Assembly (NCBI GenBank): GCA_001917905.1
Contig: MNEX01000331.1
Span: 1 to 34,447, forward strand
Reading direction: 5' to 3'
Source of the DNA: Acidobacteria bacterium 13_1_40CM_65_14
GTDB taxonomy: Bacteria; Acidobacteriota; Vicinamibacteria; Vicinamibacterales; CAVVIG01
DNA length: 34,447 nt
Shown: in pieces, positions 16,896-25,251 of the stretch
Layout: every line of letters starts with the position of its first letter
Position numbering within the stretch: the stretch's first letter is position 1
Translations under genes and position numbers: made by a program
Notes under the pieces: model-generated
The model's database searches: none
What the model was told of the DNA's origin: nothing
Seen by the model: the letters and a program-made list of their open reading frames with translations, nothing else

Positions 16896-17966
16896 TCAGT
16901 ATCGACTGGGATGGGACGTCTGGCTCGCCGAGAATGACGAGAACTCGCGCTCGAGGCGATCGGCGCTGGCCGTCCCGTCGATGACGAGGACGCGGTAGCG
17001 GAACGTCGCCGACGCGCGAGGCTCGATGGTGAAGTTCATCGTCTCGCGTCCCTCGCTGAAGACTTTCTGTCCGAGCGGGTTCGCGGCGAACAGCCCGTAC
17101 CCGCGCGCGTGCCAGTAGGTCGGGAATCCGGGATTCTCGGGATGATCGATCATCGCGATCGTGATCGCTTCCCCGCCAATCGTCCCGGTGAGGCTCGTCC
17201 ATCGGGCACGCGTGGCCCAGACGGCGTCGCCTTTCTTGCCTTCACTGCTCGTGTACTGACCGCTCACGCCCGTGTTGTCCATCGCCGGTACGGCCGTCGC
17301 GCGGCCGGCGGTGTCGGTGAACACCTGCGGCTCGTTCGACGGCTGCTCGAGCTGTCGCGCGACGCGCATCCCGAGCATGCCGTCCTTCGCGTCCGCGAAG
17401 ACGACGCGCGCGTCGAGCGCCGTCAGCGTCGCGATGCGCTCGATCGTTCGCGTCGAGGCGTCGCCGGAAAAGAAGAACTGCGTGCGCTCGTGCAGCAGGG
17501 TCTTGCCGCCCGGCAGCACCCAGTCCGATTCGGTGACGAGCTCGCCGCGATCCGCGCCGCTCTTGGCGGTCACGATCCGCCGATGGACGATCGCGCCCAT
17601 CTTCGCGGCGTCCTGCGGCGTCAGCGCGTCGGAGTTGTTCCAGAAATCGACGCCGTTCACGCTCTCGTAGTTGAACCACAGACCGACGTGATGCGGATGA
17701 TCGACGCGCTCGCCCGGACGAGGATTGAGCGGCCAGCCGCGCGTGACAATCGTCCCCCTGGCGCTGCGAATCGGATCGAGCACCGGCTTCTTCACGCGCT
17801 CCGGCCAGATGTACGAGGTGAACGGCGCGCCGCCAATCGCGATATCGACGCGGCGCGAGGATGCGTTTGGCGTGACGGTCACGGCCGCCACGGCAGACCT
17901 GAAGGCCTGCGCGACAGCCGTCAGGACCGCCGCGGTCACCGCGAGGACAATTGCGGCTCGTTGCAT
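16896..17966 (-). CDS. PmoA-like family protein (DUF6807-type), secreted
   Basis: Signal peptide MQRAAIVLAVTAAVLTAVAQA; IWPERVKKPVLDPIRSARGTIVTRGWPLNPRPGERVDHPHHVGLWFNYESVNGVDFWN. Confidence 0.8.
   Translation of the reverse strand: MQRAAIVLAVTAAVLTAVAQAFRSAVAAVTVTPNASSRRVDIAIGGAPFTSYIWPERVKKPVLDPIRSARGTIVTRGWPLNPRPGERVDHPHHVGLWFNYESVNGVDFWNNSDALTPQDAAKMGAIVHRRIVTAKSGADRGELVTESDWVLPGGKTLLHERTQFFFSGDASTRTIERIATLTALDARVVFADAKDGMLGMRVARQLEQPSNEPQVFTDTAGRATAVPAMDNTGVSGQYTSSEGKKGDAVWATRARWTSLTGTIGGEAITIAMIDHPENPGFPTYWHARGYGLFAANPLGQKVFSEGRETMNFTIEPRASATFRYRVLVIDGTASADRLEREFSSFSASQTSHPSRY
17893..17910. repeat. small hairpin repeat (gcagacc-tgaa-ggcctgc) within the PmoA-like CDS
   Basis: 7-bp stem, 4-nt loop; encodes the AVAQAFRSAV region at the signal-peptide end. 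Confidence 0.7.
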
Positions 17967-18000
17967 CGGTTCACCTGACATTTTCACAGGCGCCGGGGCC

Positions 18001-18080
18001 CCACGGGCACCCCAACGCGGTTGCCGCGTTGGGGACCCCGCCACGGGCACCCCAACGCGGTTGCCGCGTTGGGGACCCCG
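18001..18080. repeat. two identical tandem 40-bp units, each carrying a perfect 11-bp-stem hairpin
   Basis: ccacgggcaccccaacgcggttgccgcgttggggaccccg x2; hairpin CCCCAACGCGG-ttg-CCGCGTTGGGG. Confidence 0.97.
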
Positions 18081-18146
18081 CCTTGTCGGCGCGAGCTGCC
18101 GCTGATGCCTCGCCTCGGATTCGCACGTCCTCGGCTCGGCACGCCA

Positions 18147-18171
18147 CCCCAGCGCGGCTGCCGCGCTGGGG
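18147..18171. repeat. third hairpin of the same family with a compensatory base-pair change
   Basis: CCCCAGCGCGG-ctg-CCGCGCTGGGG; located 28 bp downstream of the TonB receptor stop. Confidence 0.95.
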
Positions 18172-18199
18172 ACCCCGGCATGGCCGCAGGCGCTTCCGT

Positions 18200-21100
18200 C
18201 TAGAACACAAATCGCAGCGCCACCTGCATCACGCGCGGCGTGCGCGTCGTGATGACCTGCCCGAATCGCGTGTTCGTCTGGGTGCCCGCCGCGTCGAACC
18301 GCGCGGTCCCGTCAACGGTGGCGAACTGCGTGTGGTTGAAGACGTTATAGATCTCCCAGCGAAGTTGCAACCGTCTCGCGCTGCCGCCGAACGGGATGTT
18401 CTTGAACAACGTGACGTCCGAGCTGCTGACGCCGGGGCCCCTGATGACGTCTTTCGGTGAGGTGCCGGCATTCCCGCGCGGCGGGCGGGCAAACGCCGCG
18501 GTATTGAACCACTGATTCACGCTGCGCTGGCTCTTCGGCAGAATCGGATTGCCGACGAGCAGCGGGACGAAGTTGCCGGCCGCCACGTTCGCGACGCGGA
18601 TCACGTCGCCGCCGCCGGTGATGTCCGCACCGTCCGCCGCGATCCAGGTGACATTGACGGGCACGCCGCTGGCAAACGTCGTCAGCCCCGAGATCTGCCA
18701 GTTGTCGAGCAGGCCGCGCACGACCGCGTTGTTCCACGACGCGCTCGCCTTCGGCAGGTCCCACGTGTAGTTGATCACCGCGACGTGCGTCTGATCGTAG
18801 GTCGACAGTCCGTAGTTCCACGTCGCCGGATCCTGATAGGTCGCGATCTGCATGTTCGCGCCGGTGCCCGTCTCGTTGTTCGAGCTGTAGTCTCGCGAGC
18901 GCGACAGCGTGTACGCCACGCCGAACTGCAGCCCTTTCGCGAAACGGCGGTTGGCCTGCACCTGCATCGCGTGGTAATCGGTCTTGCCGGAGTTCTCGAA
19001 GAACCACAAGTTGGCGTAGCCCGGATACGGCCGGAAGAAGTTGTCGGCCAGCGCAACGCCGGATCGCGTCGGATCCTGGTTCTCCGAGAGGAATCGCGCG
19101 CCGTAGGGCACGATGTTCAGGTTGCGGGTCTGCAGCATCTGACGTCCGCTCGACCCGACGTACGCCACGTCAACGACCGTGCCCCACCCGATGTCGCGCT
19201 GCACGCCAGCCGAGTAGCTATAGAGCGTCGGCGTGCGCGTCTCCTTCTCGAAGCCCTGCACGTCGCTTGGAAAGTTGTAGCCCGTGGACTGCAGCAGCGT
19301 GTCCATCGACCCGTAGGAGATCTGCGGATTGAACTGCAGCGGCGGGTTGCGGGTCGCCTGCCAGTTGACGTTGCCCGACATGCGCGTGTTGTGGAAGATG
19401 CCGAAGCTGCCTCGGAGCGCCGTCTTGCCGTCGCCATTGACGTCGTACGCGAGACCGACGCGCGGCTCGGGCAGCAGCGGCGGCTGATCCTTGAAGCCCG
19501 CCGGATAGCTCGAATCGGTGGCGAGCACCAGGCCGTTGTTGAGATCGCCGGTGCCCGGCACCTGCGCCCCGGCCAGATTGGCCGCCACCGTCGCGCCCGT
19601 GACGGGATCGCGCGCGACGCGGACGCCGTTGACAATCGCCGGGTAGTACAGACGCGGCGCTTTCGCGCGGTCGTACCGCTCGAATGAGAACGCCGCCGCG
19701 CCGCCGCTCTCGTGGCGGTAGTGCGTGTACCACGCCAGCCTCAGGCCGTAGTCGAGCGTGAGCTTCTGCGTCGCGCGCCACGTGTCCTGCGCGAACCACT
19801 CCATGATGTTCGCCACGCCGCCGCCGCCGGGCCGCGTCGTCGATTCGGTGTAGGTCGCGAAATTGCCGAGCGCCGCGTTGGCGTAGGCATAGTTGGTGGT
19901 GAGCGGGTTGTTGTTGTCGCTCTGGCTGAAATCGAACGATCCGGCGAAGGTCGCGGTCGGCCCTTCCTCGTTGCGCACGTGCTCGAAGTACATGCCGGCT
20001 TTGTACGTGTGCCGGCCTTTCACGATCGTCAACGTGTCGTTGAACGTGTACAGCTTGTCGTCACCGGTGAGCGGCGTCCGGCCGTCGTAGGTGATCGCCG
20101 CGGCGTTGAGGATTCCCGTGAACCGCGCCTGCGGGATGATGCCGAGCGGGTTGTTCGACGGAAACAGCTGTCCCAGTCTGAAGCCCGTCTGCGCCTTCGT
20201 GATGCCCGCCAAGTCGGCGTCGCTGAGCGGCGGACCGTTCTCCGTGCTGTGCCGCAGCGACACCGACGCCTCGTTGACGATCGTGTTGCTGACGACCCGC
20301 GTGTAGTTGAACAGGCCGCTGTCGTCGGTGAAGAGGTAGTGAAGCTTCACGAGTCCCCAGGCCGATCCGCCGGCCGCCACGTTGTAGCCCTTGTTGTCGC
20401 CGTACCACGTCGACACGCGGCCGTAGAACGCATCTTTCGGCGACGGGTGATAGTCGAGCCGCACCACGTTCTGGCGCTTCGGCACGTCGAGGCTTTCCTG
20501 GAACGTGTAGTTGTAGTTGGCGGTGCGATCGAAAAAGTTCGGCAGCGGAAAAACCCTGAGCAGCGCGAGGCCGTTGGGATTGAGACGCGACGCCGGAATC
20601 GTGTTGCCGGGGAACGGCTGGCCTGTCAGCGGATCTTTGATGGCCGGCGACTGCGAGAAATCGCCCGCGCGCTCGAGCGAGGTCGGCACCGTGACCGTCT
20701 GCAGCGGCCGCGGGTTCAGCGATTTCACACCATCGAACGAATAGAAGAAGAAGAGCTTGTCCTTGCCGGCGCCGATCTTCGGCAGCACGACCGGACCGCC
20801 AATCGTTCCGCCGACGGTGTCGAACCGGTAGAGCGGCTTCGCGACGCGGTTTCGGTTGTTGAAGAAATCGTTGGCGTTGAGCCGCTCGTGGCGTTTGTAC
20901 CAGTAGGCGCTTCCCTTGAACTGATTGGTGCCCGACTTGGTGACGATGTTGACGACCGGTCCGCCGTTGCGTCCGTACTCGGCGCGATAGTTATTGAGCT
21001 CCACCTGGACTTCGCCGATCGCGTCGAAGTTGATCGAGCTGCTGAACACCTGCGGACTCCCCAGGTCGTTGCCGACCACGCCGTCCACCGTCATGGTGTT

Positions 21101-21679
21101 CCACGTCGCGCGATTCCCGTTGATGTTCGGCGTCGTCGTGCCGAAGTTGCCGCCGGGTGAATCGGTCGGTGTCTGATACGCCACGCCGGGCAGCACGCGC
21201 AGGAGCGACACGACGTCGCGCCCGCGGTCGGCGATGTTCTGAATCTGATTCGACGTGATGAGAGCCGAGCGCTCGGAGCTCAGCGTCTGCACCGGCGTGC
21301 CGCTCGCGACGAGCGTCACGGTCTCGGACAGCGAGCCGACGTTCAGCTGAATCGCGCCGACCGACAGCTGCTCGTTGGCCGGCACGACGGTGTTTTTCCG
21401 CTCGAAGGTCGTGAACCCGGTGAGCTCCACGCGCACGGTGTAGGTGCCGGGCCGCACGGCGGAGAAGACGAACACGCCGGCCTCATTCGTCGTGGTGGCG
21501 CGCATGTCGCTGGTCAGCTCGCTGATGAGCGTGACGTTCGCGCCCGGAATGACTTGTCGGGTTTGATCGACAACGGTGCCCGCGACGCTGGCCGAGACCG
21601 ACTGGGCGAGCGCGGCGGGGGGAGCGACGGCGAGCGTGAGGATGGCCACATGGATCACGCGGCGAATCAGCACGGACAT
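18200..21679 (-). CDS. TonB-dependent receptor with N-terminal carboxypeptidase-regulatory-like domain
   Basis: ASVAGTVVDQTRQVIPGANVTLISELTSDMRATTTNEAGVFVFSAVRPGTYTVRVELTGF; plug-like VSLLRVLPGV...; C-terminal ALRFVF. Confidence 0.93.
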   Translation of the reverse strand: MSVLIRRVIHVAILTLAVAPPAALAQSVSASVAGTVVDQTRQVIPGANVTLISELTSDMRATTTNEAGVFVFSAVRPGTYTVRVELTGFTTFERKNTVVPANEQLSVGAIQLNVGSLSETVTLVASGTPVQTLSSERSALITSNQIQNIADRGRDVVSLLRVLPGVAYQTPTDSPGGNFGTTTPNINGNRATWNTMTVDGVVGNDLGSPQVFSSSINFDAIGEVQVELNNYRAEYGRNGGPVVNIVTKSGTNQFKGSAYWYKRHERLNANDFFNNRNRVAKPLYRFDTVGGTIGGPVVLPKIGAGKDKLFFFYSFDGVKSLNPRPLQTVTVPTSLERAGDFSQSPAIKDPLTGQPFPGNTIPASRLNPNGLALLRVFPLPNFFDRTANYNYTFQESLDVPKRQNVVRLDYHPSPKDAFYGRVSTWYGDNKGYNVAAGGSAWGLVKLHYLFTDDSGLFNYTRVVSNTIVNEASVSLRHSTENGPPLSDADLAGITKAQTGFRLGQLFPSNNPLGIIPQARFTGILNAAAITYDGRTPLTGDDKLYTFNDTLTIVKGRHTYKAGMYFEHVRNEEGPTATFAGSFDFSQSDNNNPLTTNYAYANAALGNFATYTESTTRPGGGGVANIMEWFAQDTWRATQKLTLDYGLRLAWYTHYRHESGGAAAFSFERYDRAKAPRLYYPAIVNGVRVARDPVTGATVAANLAGAQVPGTGDLNNGLVLATDSSYPAGFKDQPPLLPEPRVGLAYDVNGDGKTALRGSFGIFHNTRMSGNVNWQATRNPPLQFNPQISYGSMDTLLQSTGYNFPSDVQGFEKETRTPTLYSYSAGVQRDIGWGTVVDVAYVGSSGRQMLQTRNLNIVPYGARFLSENQDPTRSGVALADNFFRPYPGYANLWFFENSGKTDYHAMQVQANRRFAKGLQFGVAYTLSRSRDYSSNNETGTGANMQIATYQDPATWNYGLSTYDQTHVAVINYTWDLPKASASWNNAVVRGLLDNWQISGLTTFASGVPVNVTWIAADGADITGGGDVIRVANVAAGNFVPLLVGNPILPKSQRSVNQWFNTAAFARPPRGNAGTSPKDVIRGPGVSSSDVTLFKNIPFGGSARRLQLRWEIYNVFNHTQFATVDGTARFDAAGTQTNTRFGQVITTRTPRVMQVALRFVF

Positions 21680-21697
21680 CGGACCCTCCTGCAGATA

Positions 21698-21760
21698 GTC
21701 GTTGGTCGTTGGTCGTTGGTCGTTGGTCGTTGGTCGTTGGTCGTTGGTCGTTGGTCATTG
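21698..21760. repeat. 7-bp tandem repeat (gtcgttg x8 plus one gtcattg)
   Basis: Direct reading; followed by inverted-orientation ccaatgac / gaccaacgacc copies up to about 21812. Confidence 0.95.
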
Positions 21761-21931
21761 GCACGGACGAAAGACCAATGACTAAGGACCAATGACTAAA
21801 GACCAACGACCATTTCGCTTGAATTTCCGTTCACTGCACCGGTAAAGTTGTGGGCAATCCAATTCCAGGCGAGAGCCTACAATTGGGCCAGCCACCTTGG
21901 CAAGCGAATCGTGCAAACCCACGGAAATCAG

Positions 21932-21959
21932 TTGCGACCGTCGGGCAGATCTCTATAAT
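21932..21959 (+). promoter_or_regulatory. candidate sigma70-type promoter for the GntR gene
   Basis: TTGCGA (21932-21937), 16-bp spacer, TATAAT (21954-21959). Confidence 0.5.
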
Positions 21960-21970
21960 TGGTCAAACCA
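21960..21970. promoter_or_regulatory. candidate GntR/FadR-type operator TGGT-caa-ACCA
   Basis: Inverted repeat immediately 3' of the -10 and 3 bp before the GntR ATG; consistent with autoregulation. Confidence 0.45.
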
Positions 21971-21973
21971 CTT

Positions 21974-22798
21974 ATGAACATCCTCCTCGACCGGTACCCG
22001 GCGGACAGCGCGGCGCAGGTCGTCGCGCACGTGCGGCGGCTGATCGATCACGGCGCGCTCGGACCTGGCGCCCGTCTGCCGCCCGAGCGCGATCTCGCGG
22101 CGCAGGTCGGCGTCAGCCGCCCCACCGTCCGCGCGGGACTGCGGACGCTGGCCGCGCTCGGCGTCGTCCGCTCGCGCCGCGGATCCGGCACCTACATCCC
22201 CGAGGGGCCGCCGACATTCGGCGCCGAGGCGCTGGGTTTTCTCGCCGCGCTGCACAAGGTCACCGGCGACGATGTGTATGAGGCGCGGCGGCTGCTGGAG
22301 GTCGGCGCGGCGGGGCTGGCGGCCGAACGCGCGACGCCGGAACAGCTGGCAACGCTCGCCGACGAAGTGGCGGGACTCTTCGCCTCGCTGAACGAGCGGC
22401 AGATGTTTCTCGTGCACGACGTCAATTTTCATCGCGGCATCGCGGCCGCCTCGGGCAACCCGATCATCGCGTCGCTGCTCGAGATGGTCGCGTCGCTCTA
22501 TTACGAACGGCGCCGAGCGACCGTGGAACGCGCCGCCGATCGCGATTTGCGTGACGCCGCAGACGCCCACCGGCAGATTTATCAGGCGGTACGCGCGCGC
22601 GATAGCGACACCGCGCGGCGTGCGATGAACGACCACTTGCTGCGCGCGCGCTCGTATCAGGCCAAAGAGGCCCAGGATTCGACGTTCCAGGTTCAAGGTT
22701 CAGCGTTCACGGGTCAAAGGGTGCAAGAGGTTCAAAAGGGGCAAGGCGTTCAGGGTTCACGCGGTCACCCTTCACGCACGCGCAAGGCGGCACGCTGA
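21974..22798 (+). CDS. FadR/GntR-family transcriptional regulator
   Basis: RLIDHGALGPGARLPPERDLAAQVGVSRPTVRAGLRTLAALGVVRSRRGSGTYI; FCD-like RRLLEVGAAGLAAERATPEQL. Confidence 0.93.
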   Translation: MNILLDRYPADSAAQVVAHVRRLIDHGALGPGARLPPERDLAAQVGVSRPTVRAGLRTLAALGVVRSRRGSGTYIPEGPPTFGAEALGFLAALHKVTGDDVYEARRLLEVGAAGLAAERATPEQLATLADEVAGLFASLNERQMFLVHDVNFHRGIAAASGNPIIASLLEMVASLYYERRRATVERAADRDLRDAADAHRQIYQAVRARDSDTARRAMNDHLLRARSYQAKEAQDSTFQVQGSAFTGQRVQEVQKGQGVQGSRGHPSRTRKAAR

Positions 22799-22956
22799 TG
22801 GCGCAAGCGCGTGCGGCCCGAGCGAGGCGCCGGGCCGCCGAGTGAGAGCGAGCGACAGCCTTGAGCTCGCGCCGGCGCGAACGCGACGGCGAGAGCGGCC
22901 GGGGGTGGGCCCCGGCCGCAGTGAAGGATGTGGGGCCCCGCGAGCATAAGAAAACG

Positions 22957-23727
22957 ATGGCGATCTCTTTCGATCTCGCCCGGCGGACCGCGGTCGTCGT
23001 CGGCGGCACCACCGGCATCGGCCGCGCGATCGCGCTCGGTCTCGCCGATGCCGGCGCCGACGTGGTCGCCACCGGCCGCCGGGAGTCGGCGGTCGACGAC
23101 GTCGCGACGCAAATTGAGCGGAAAGGCCGCCGCACGCTGCGCCAACCCGCCGACGTCGGCGACCGGACGTCGCTGGCCGCGCTTCGCGATGCCTGCCTGG
23201 CGTCGTTCGGCCAGGTCGACATCGTGGTCGCCGCCGCCGGCGTCACCAAACGCGTCGCCTCGGTCGACATGAGCGAAGAGGACTGGAGCCGGATCATCGA
23301 CACGAACGTCACCGGTATGATGCGAACGTATCAAGTCTTCGCGCGGCCGATGATCGGACGCGGATCGGGACGATTGATCGGCATCGCCTCGCTCGCGTCG
23401 TTCGTCGGCTTGCAGGAAGTGGCGGCGTACGGGGCGAGCAAGTCCGCGGTCGCCGGTCTCACGCGCGCGCTCGCCGTCGAATGGGCGCCGCACGGCGTCA
23501 CGGTGAACGCGATCGCGCCGGGCGTGTTCGAGACCGACTTGAATCGTGAAATCCTGAAAGGTCCGCGCGGGCAGGAGTTTCTGATGCGCACGCCGATGCG
23601 CCGCTTCGGGCGGACCGAGGAGCTCGTCGGCGCGGCGGTGTATCTGGCGTCGGACGCCTCGAGCTTCGTCACCGGCCAGCTGCTCGTCGTCGACGGCGGA
23701 CTGCTGGCCAGCGGAGTGAATCAATGA
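22957..23727 (+). CDS. SDR family oxidoreductase
   Basis: TAVVVGGTTGIGRAIALGLADAGADVV; YGASKSAVAGLTRALAVEW; ITVNAIAPG-type motif (VTVNAIAPGVFETDLNREIL). Confidence 0.92.
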   Translation: MAISFDLARRTAVVVGGTTGIGRAIALGLADAGADVVATGRRESAVDDVATQIERKGRRTLRQPADVGDRTSLAALRDACLASFGQVDIVVAAAGVTKRVASVDMSEEDWSRIIDTNVTGMMRTYQVFARPMIGRGSGRLIGIASLASFVGLQEVAAYGASKSAVAGLTRALAVEWAPHGVTVNAIAPGVFETDLNREILKGPRGQEFLMRTPMRRFGRTEELVGAAVYLASDASSFVTGQLLVVDGGLLASGVNQ

Positions 23728-24062
23728 ATGCCGTCCTGGTGATCAGCGGGCGCGACAACGTGGCGACGGCGCTCGAGCCGCTCGAGGCGGGCCGCACGAT
23801 CGCCGTCCGCGACGCGAGCGTCCTCGTCGCTGAACCGATCGCCCGCGGCCACAAGGTCGCACTGCGGGCGATCCGCGCGGGCGACGCCGTCATCAAGTAC
23901 GGCAGTCCCATCGGCACCGCGTCGTGCGACATCGCGCCGGGCACACACGTCCACACGCACAACGTCGCCAGCGGCCGAGGGCGCGGTGATTTGGGCGCGC
24001 CCTCGCCACGCCGAAGCGACGAAGTCGCGAAGGCGGGCAGACTCGCGGAGCCGGTCGAATGA
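23724..24062 (+). CDS. UxaA N-terminal / SuyA-like SAF-domain subunit
   Basis: LEAGRTIAVRDASVLVAEPIARGHKVALRAIRAGDAVIKYGSPIGTASCDIAPGTHVHTHNV; overlaps upstream stop and downstream start. Confidence 0.85.
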   Translation: MNAVLVISGRDNVATALEPLEAGRTIAVRDASVLVAEPIARGHKVALRAIRAGDAVIKYGSPIGTASCDIAPGTHVHTHNVASGRGRGDLGAPSPRRSDEVAKAGRLAEPVE

Positions 24063-25234
24063 CGTCCGCATCTGCGTTCCTCGGCTACCCGCGCCCTGAT
24101 GGCCGCATCGGCGTGCGCAACCATGTGCTCGTGGTGCCGACGGTGATCTGCTCGGCCGTCGTCGCGGATCGAATCGCGGCGTCGATCGCGCCGGTCGGCG
24201 CGTCGCTGCCCCATCTCGCCGGCTGCGGCCAGCTCGGTCCCGATCTCAACGTGACGCACGAGACGCTGGCCGCGTACTGCCAGCATCCGAACGTCGGCGC
24301 GGTGATCGTGGTCGCGCTCGGCTGCGAGCAGGTCGTCGCGCAACAGTTGTCGGACACCGCTCGCCGCGCAGGCAAGCCTGCGGCGATTGTCGCGATTCAA
24401 AGCGAAGGCGGCACGCTGCGAGCCACCGCACGCGGGATCGAGGTCGCGCGGCAGATGGCCGAGACGCTCGCGCGCGTCGATCGCGTCTGGTGCCGCGCGT
24501 CGTCGCTGATACTGTCGGTGAAGTGCGGCGGATCGGACTACACGTCGGGGCTTGCGTCGAATCCGGTCGTCGGGCGCGTCGCCGACCGCCTCGTCGACAT
24601 GGGCGGCGCCGTCGTGCTGGGCGAGATCGCGGAAATCATGGGCGCAGAGCACCTGCTCGCGGATCGCGCGGCCAGCCACGAAGCGGCCACGCGCCTGCTG
24701 CGCGTCGTCAACCGCGTCGAAGCGGAAGCGATCGCGCTCGGCCTCGATATTCGCGGGACGCAGCCCTCACCCGGCAACATGCGTGGGGGCCTGACCACGA
24801 TCGAAGAAAAGTCGCTCGGCGCGACGCACAAAGCCGGCGAGCGCACGCGGCTCGAGGATGTCGTCGGCTACTCCGCGCCGATCACGAGCAAAGGGCTGAC
24901 GGTGATGGACACGCCGGGTCTCGATGTCGAGTCGGTCACCGGTATGGTCGGCGGCGGCGCCCAAATCGTCGTGTTCACCACGGGCCTCGGGACGCCGACC
25001 GGCAATCCGATTGCGCCGGTCGTCAAAATCACCGCCAACGCGCGCACCGCACAGGGCATGGCGGACAACATCGACGTCGACGTGAGTGGCGTGATGAGCG
25101 AGACCGAATCGCTCGACGCCGCGGCCGATCGTTTGCTCACCGAGGTGTTGGCGGTATGCTCAGGGCGTCCGACGGCGGCCGAACGTCTCGGTCATCGCGA
25201 GTTCGCGATTCATCGGCGTAACCCGACCATTTAG
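24059..25234 (+). CDS. UxaA/SuyB-like (altronate/galactarate dehydratase C-terminal family) subunit
   Basis: FLGYPRPDGRIGVRNHVLVVPTVICS; GCGQLGPD; LSVKCGGSDYTSGLASNPVVGRVAD; TTGLGTPTGNPIAPVVKITAN. Confidence 0.9.
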   Translation: MTSASAFLGYPRPDGRIGVRNHVLVVPTVICSAVVADRIAASIAPVGASLPHLAGCGQLGPDLNVTHETLAAYCQHPNVGAVIVVALGCEQVVAQQLSDTARRAGKPAAIVAIQSEGGTLRATARGIEVARQMAETLARVDRVWCRASSLILSVKCGGSDYTSGLASNPVVGRVADRLVDMGGAVVLGEIAEIMGAEHLLADRAASHEAATRLLRVVNRVEAEAIALGLDIRGTQPSPGNMRGGLTTIEEKSLGATHKAGERTRLEDVVGYSAPITSKGLTVMDTPGLDVESVTGMVGGGAQIVVFTTGLGTPTGNPIAPVVKITANARTAQGMADNIDVDVSGVMSETESLDAAADRLLTEVLAVCSGRPTAAERLGHREFAIHRRNPTI

Positions 25235-25251
25235 TGCAGGGGCCGACTGAT

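Noticed and set aside
19712-21160. 482-aa plus-strand ORF opposite the TonB receptor
   Set aside because: Antisense artefact of high GC; low-complexity R/V/E-rich composition.
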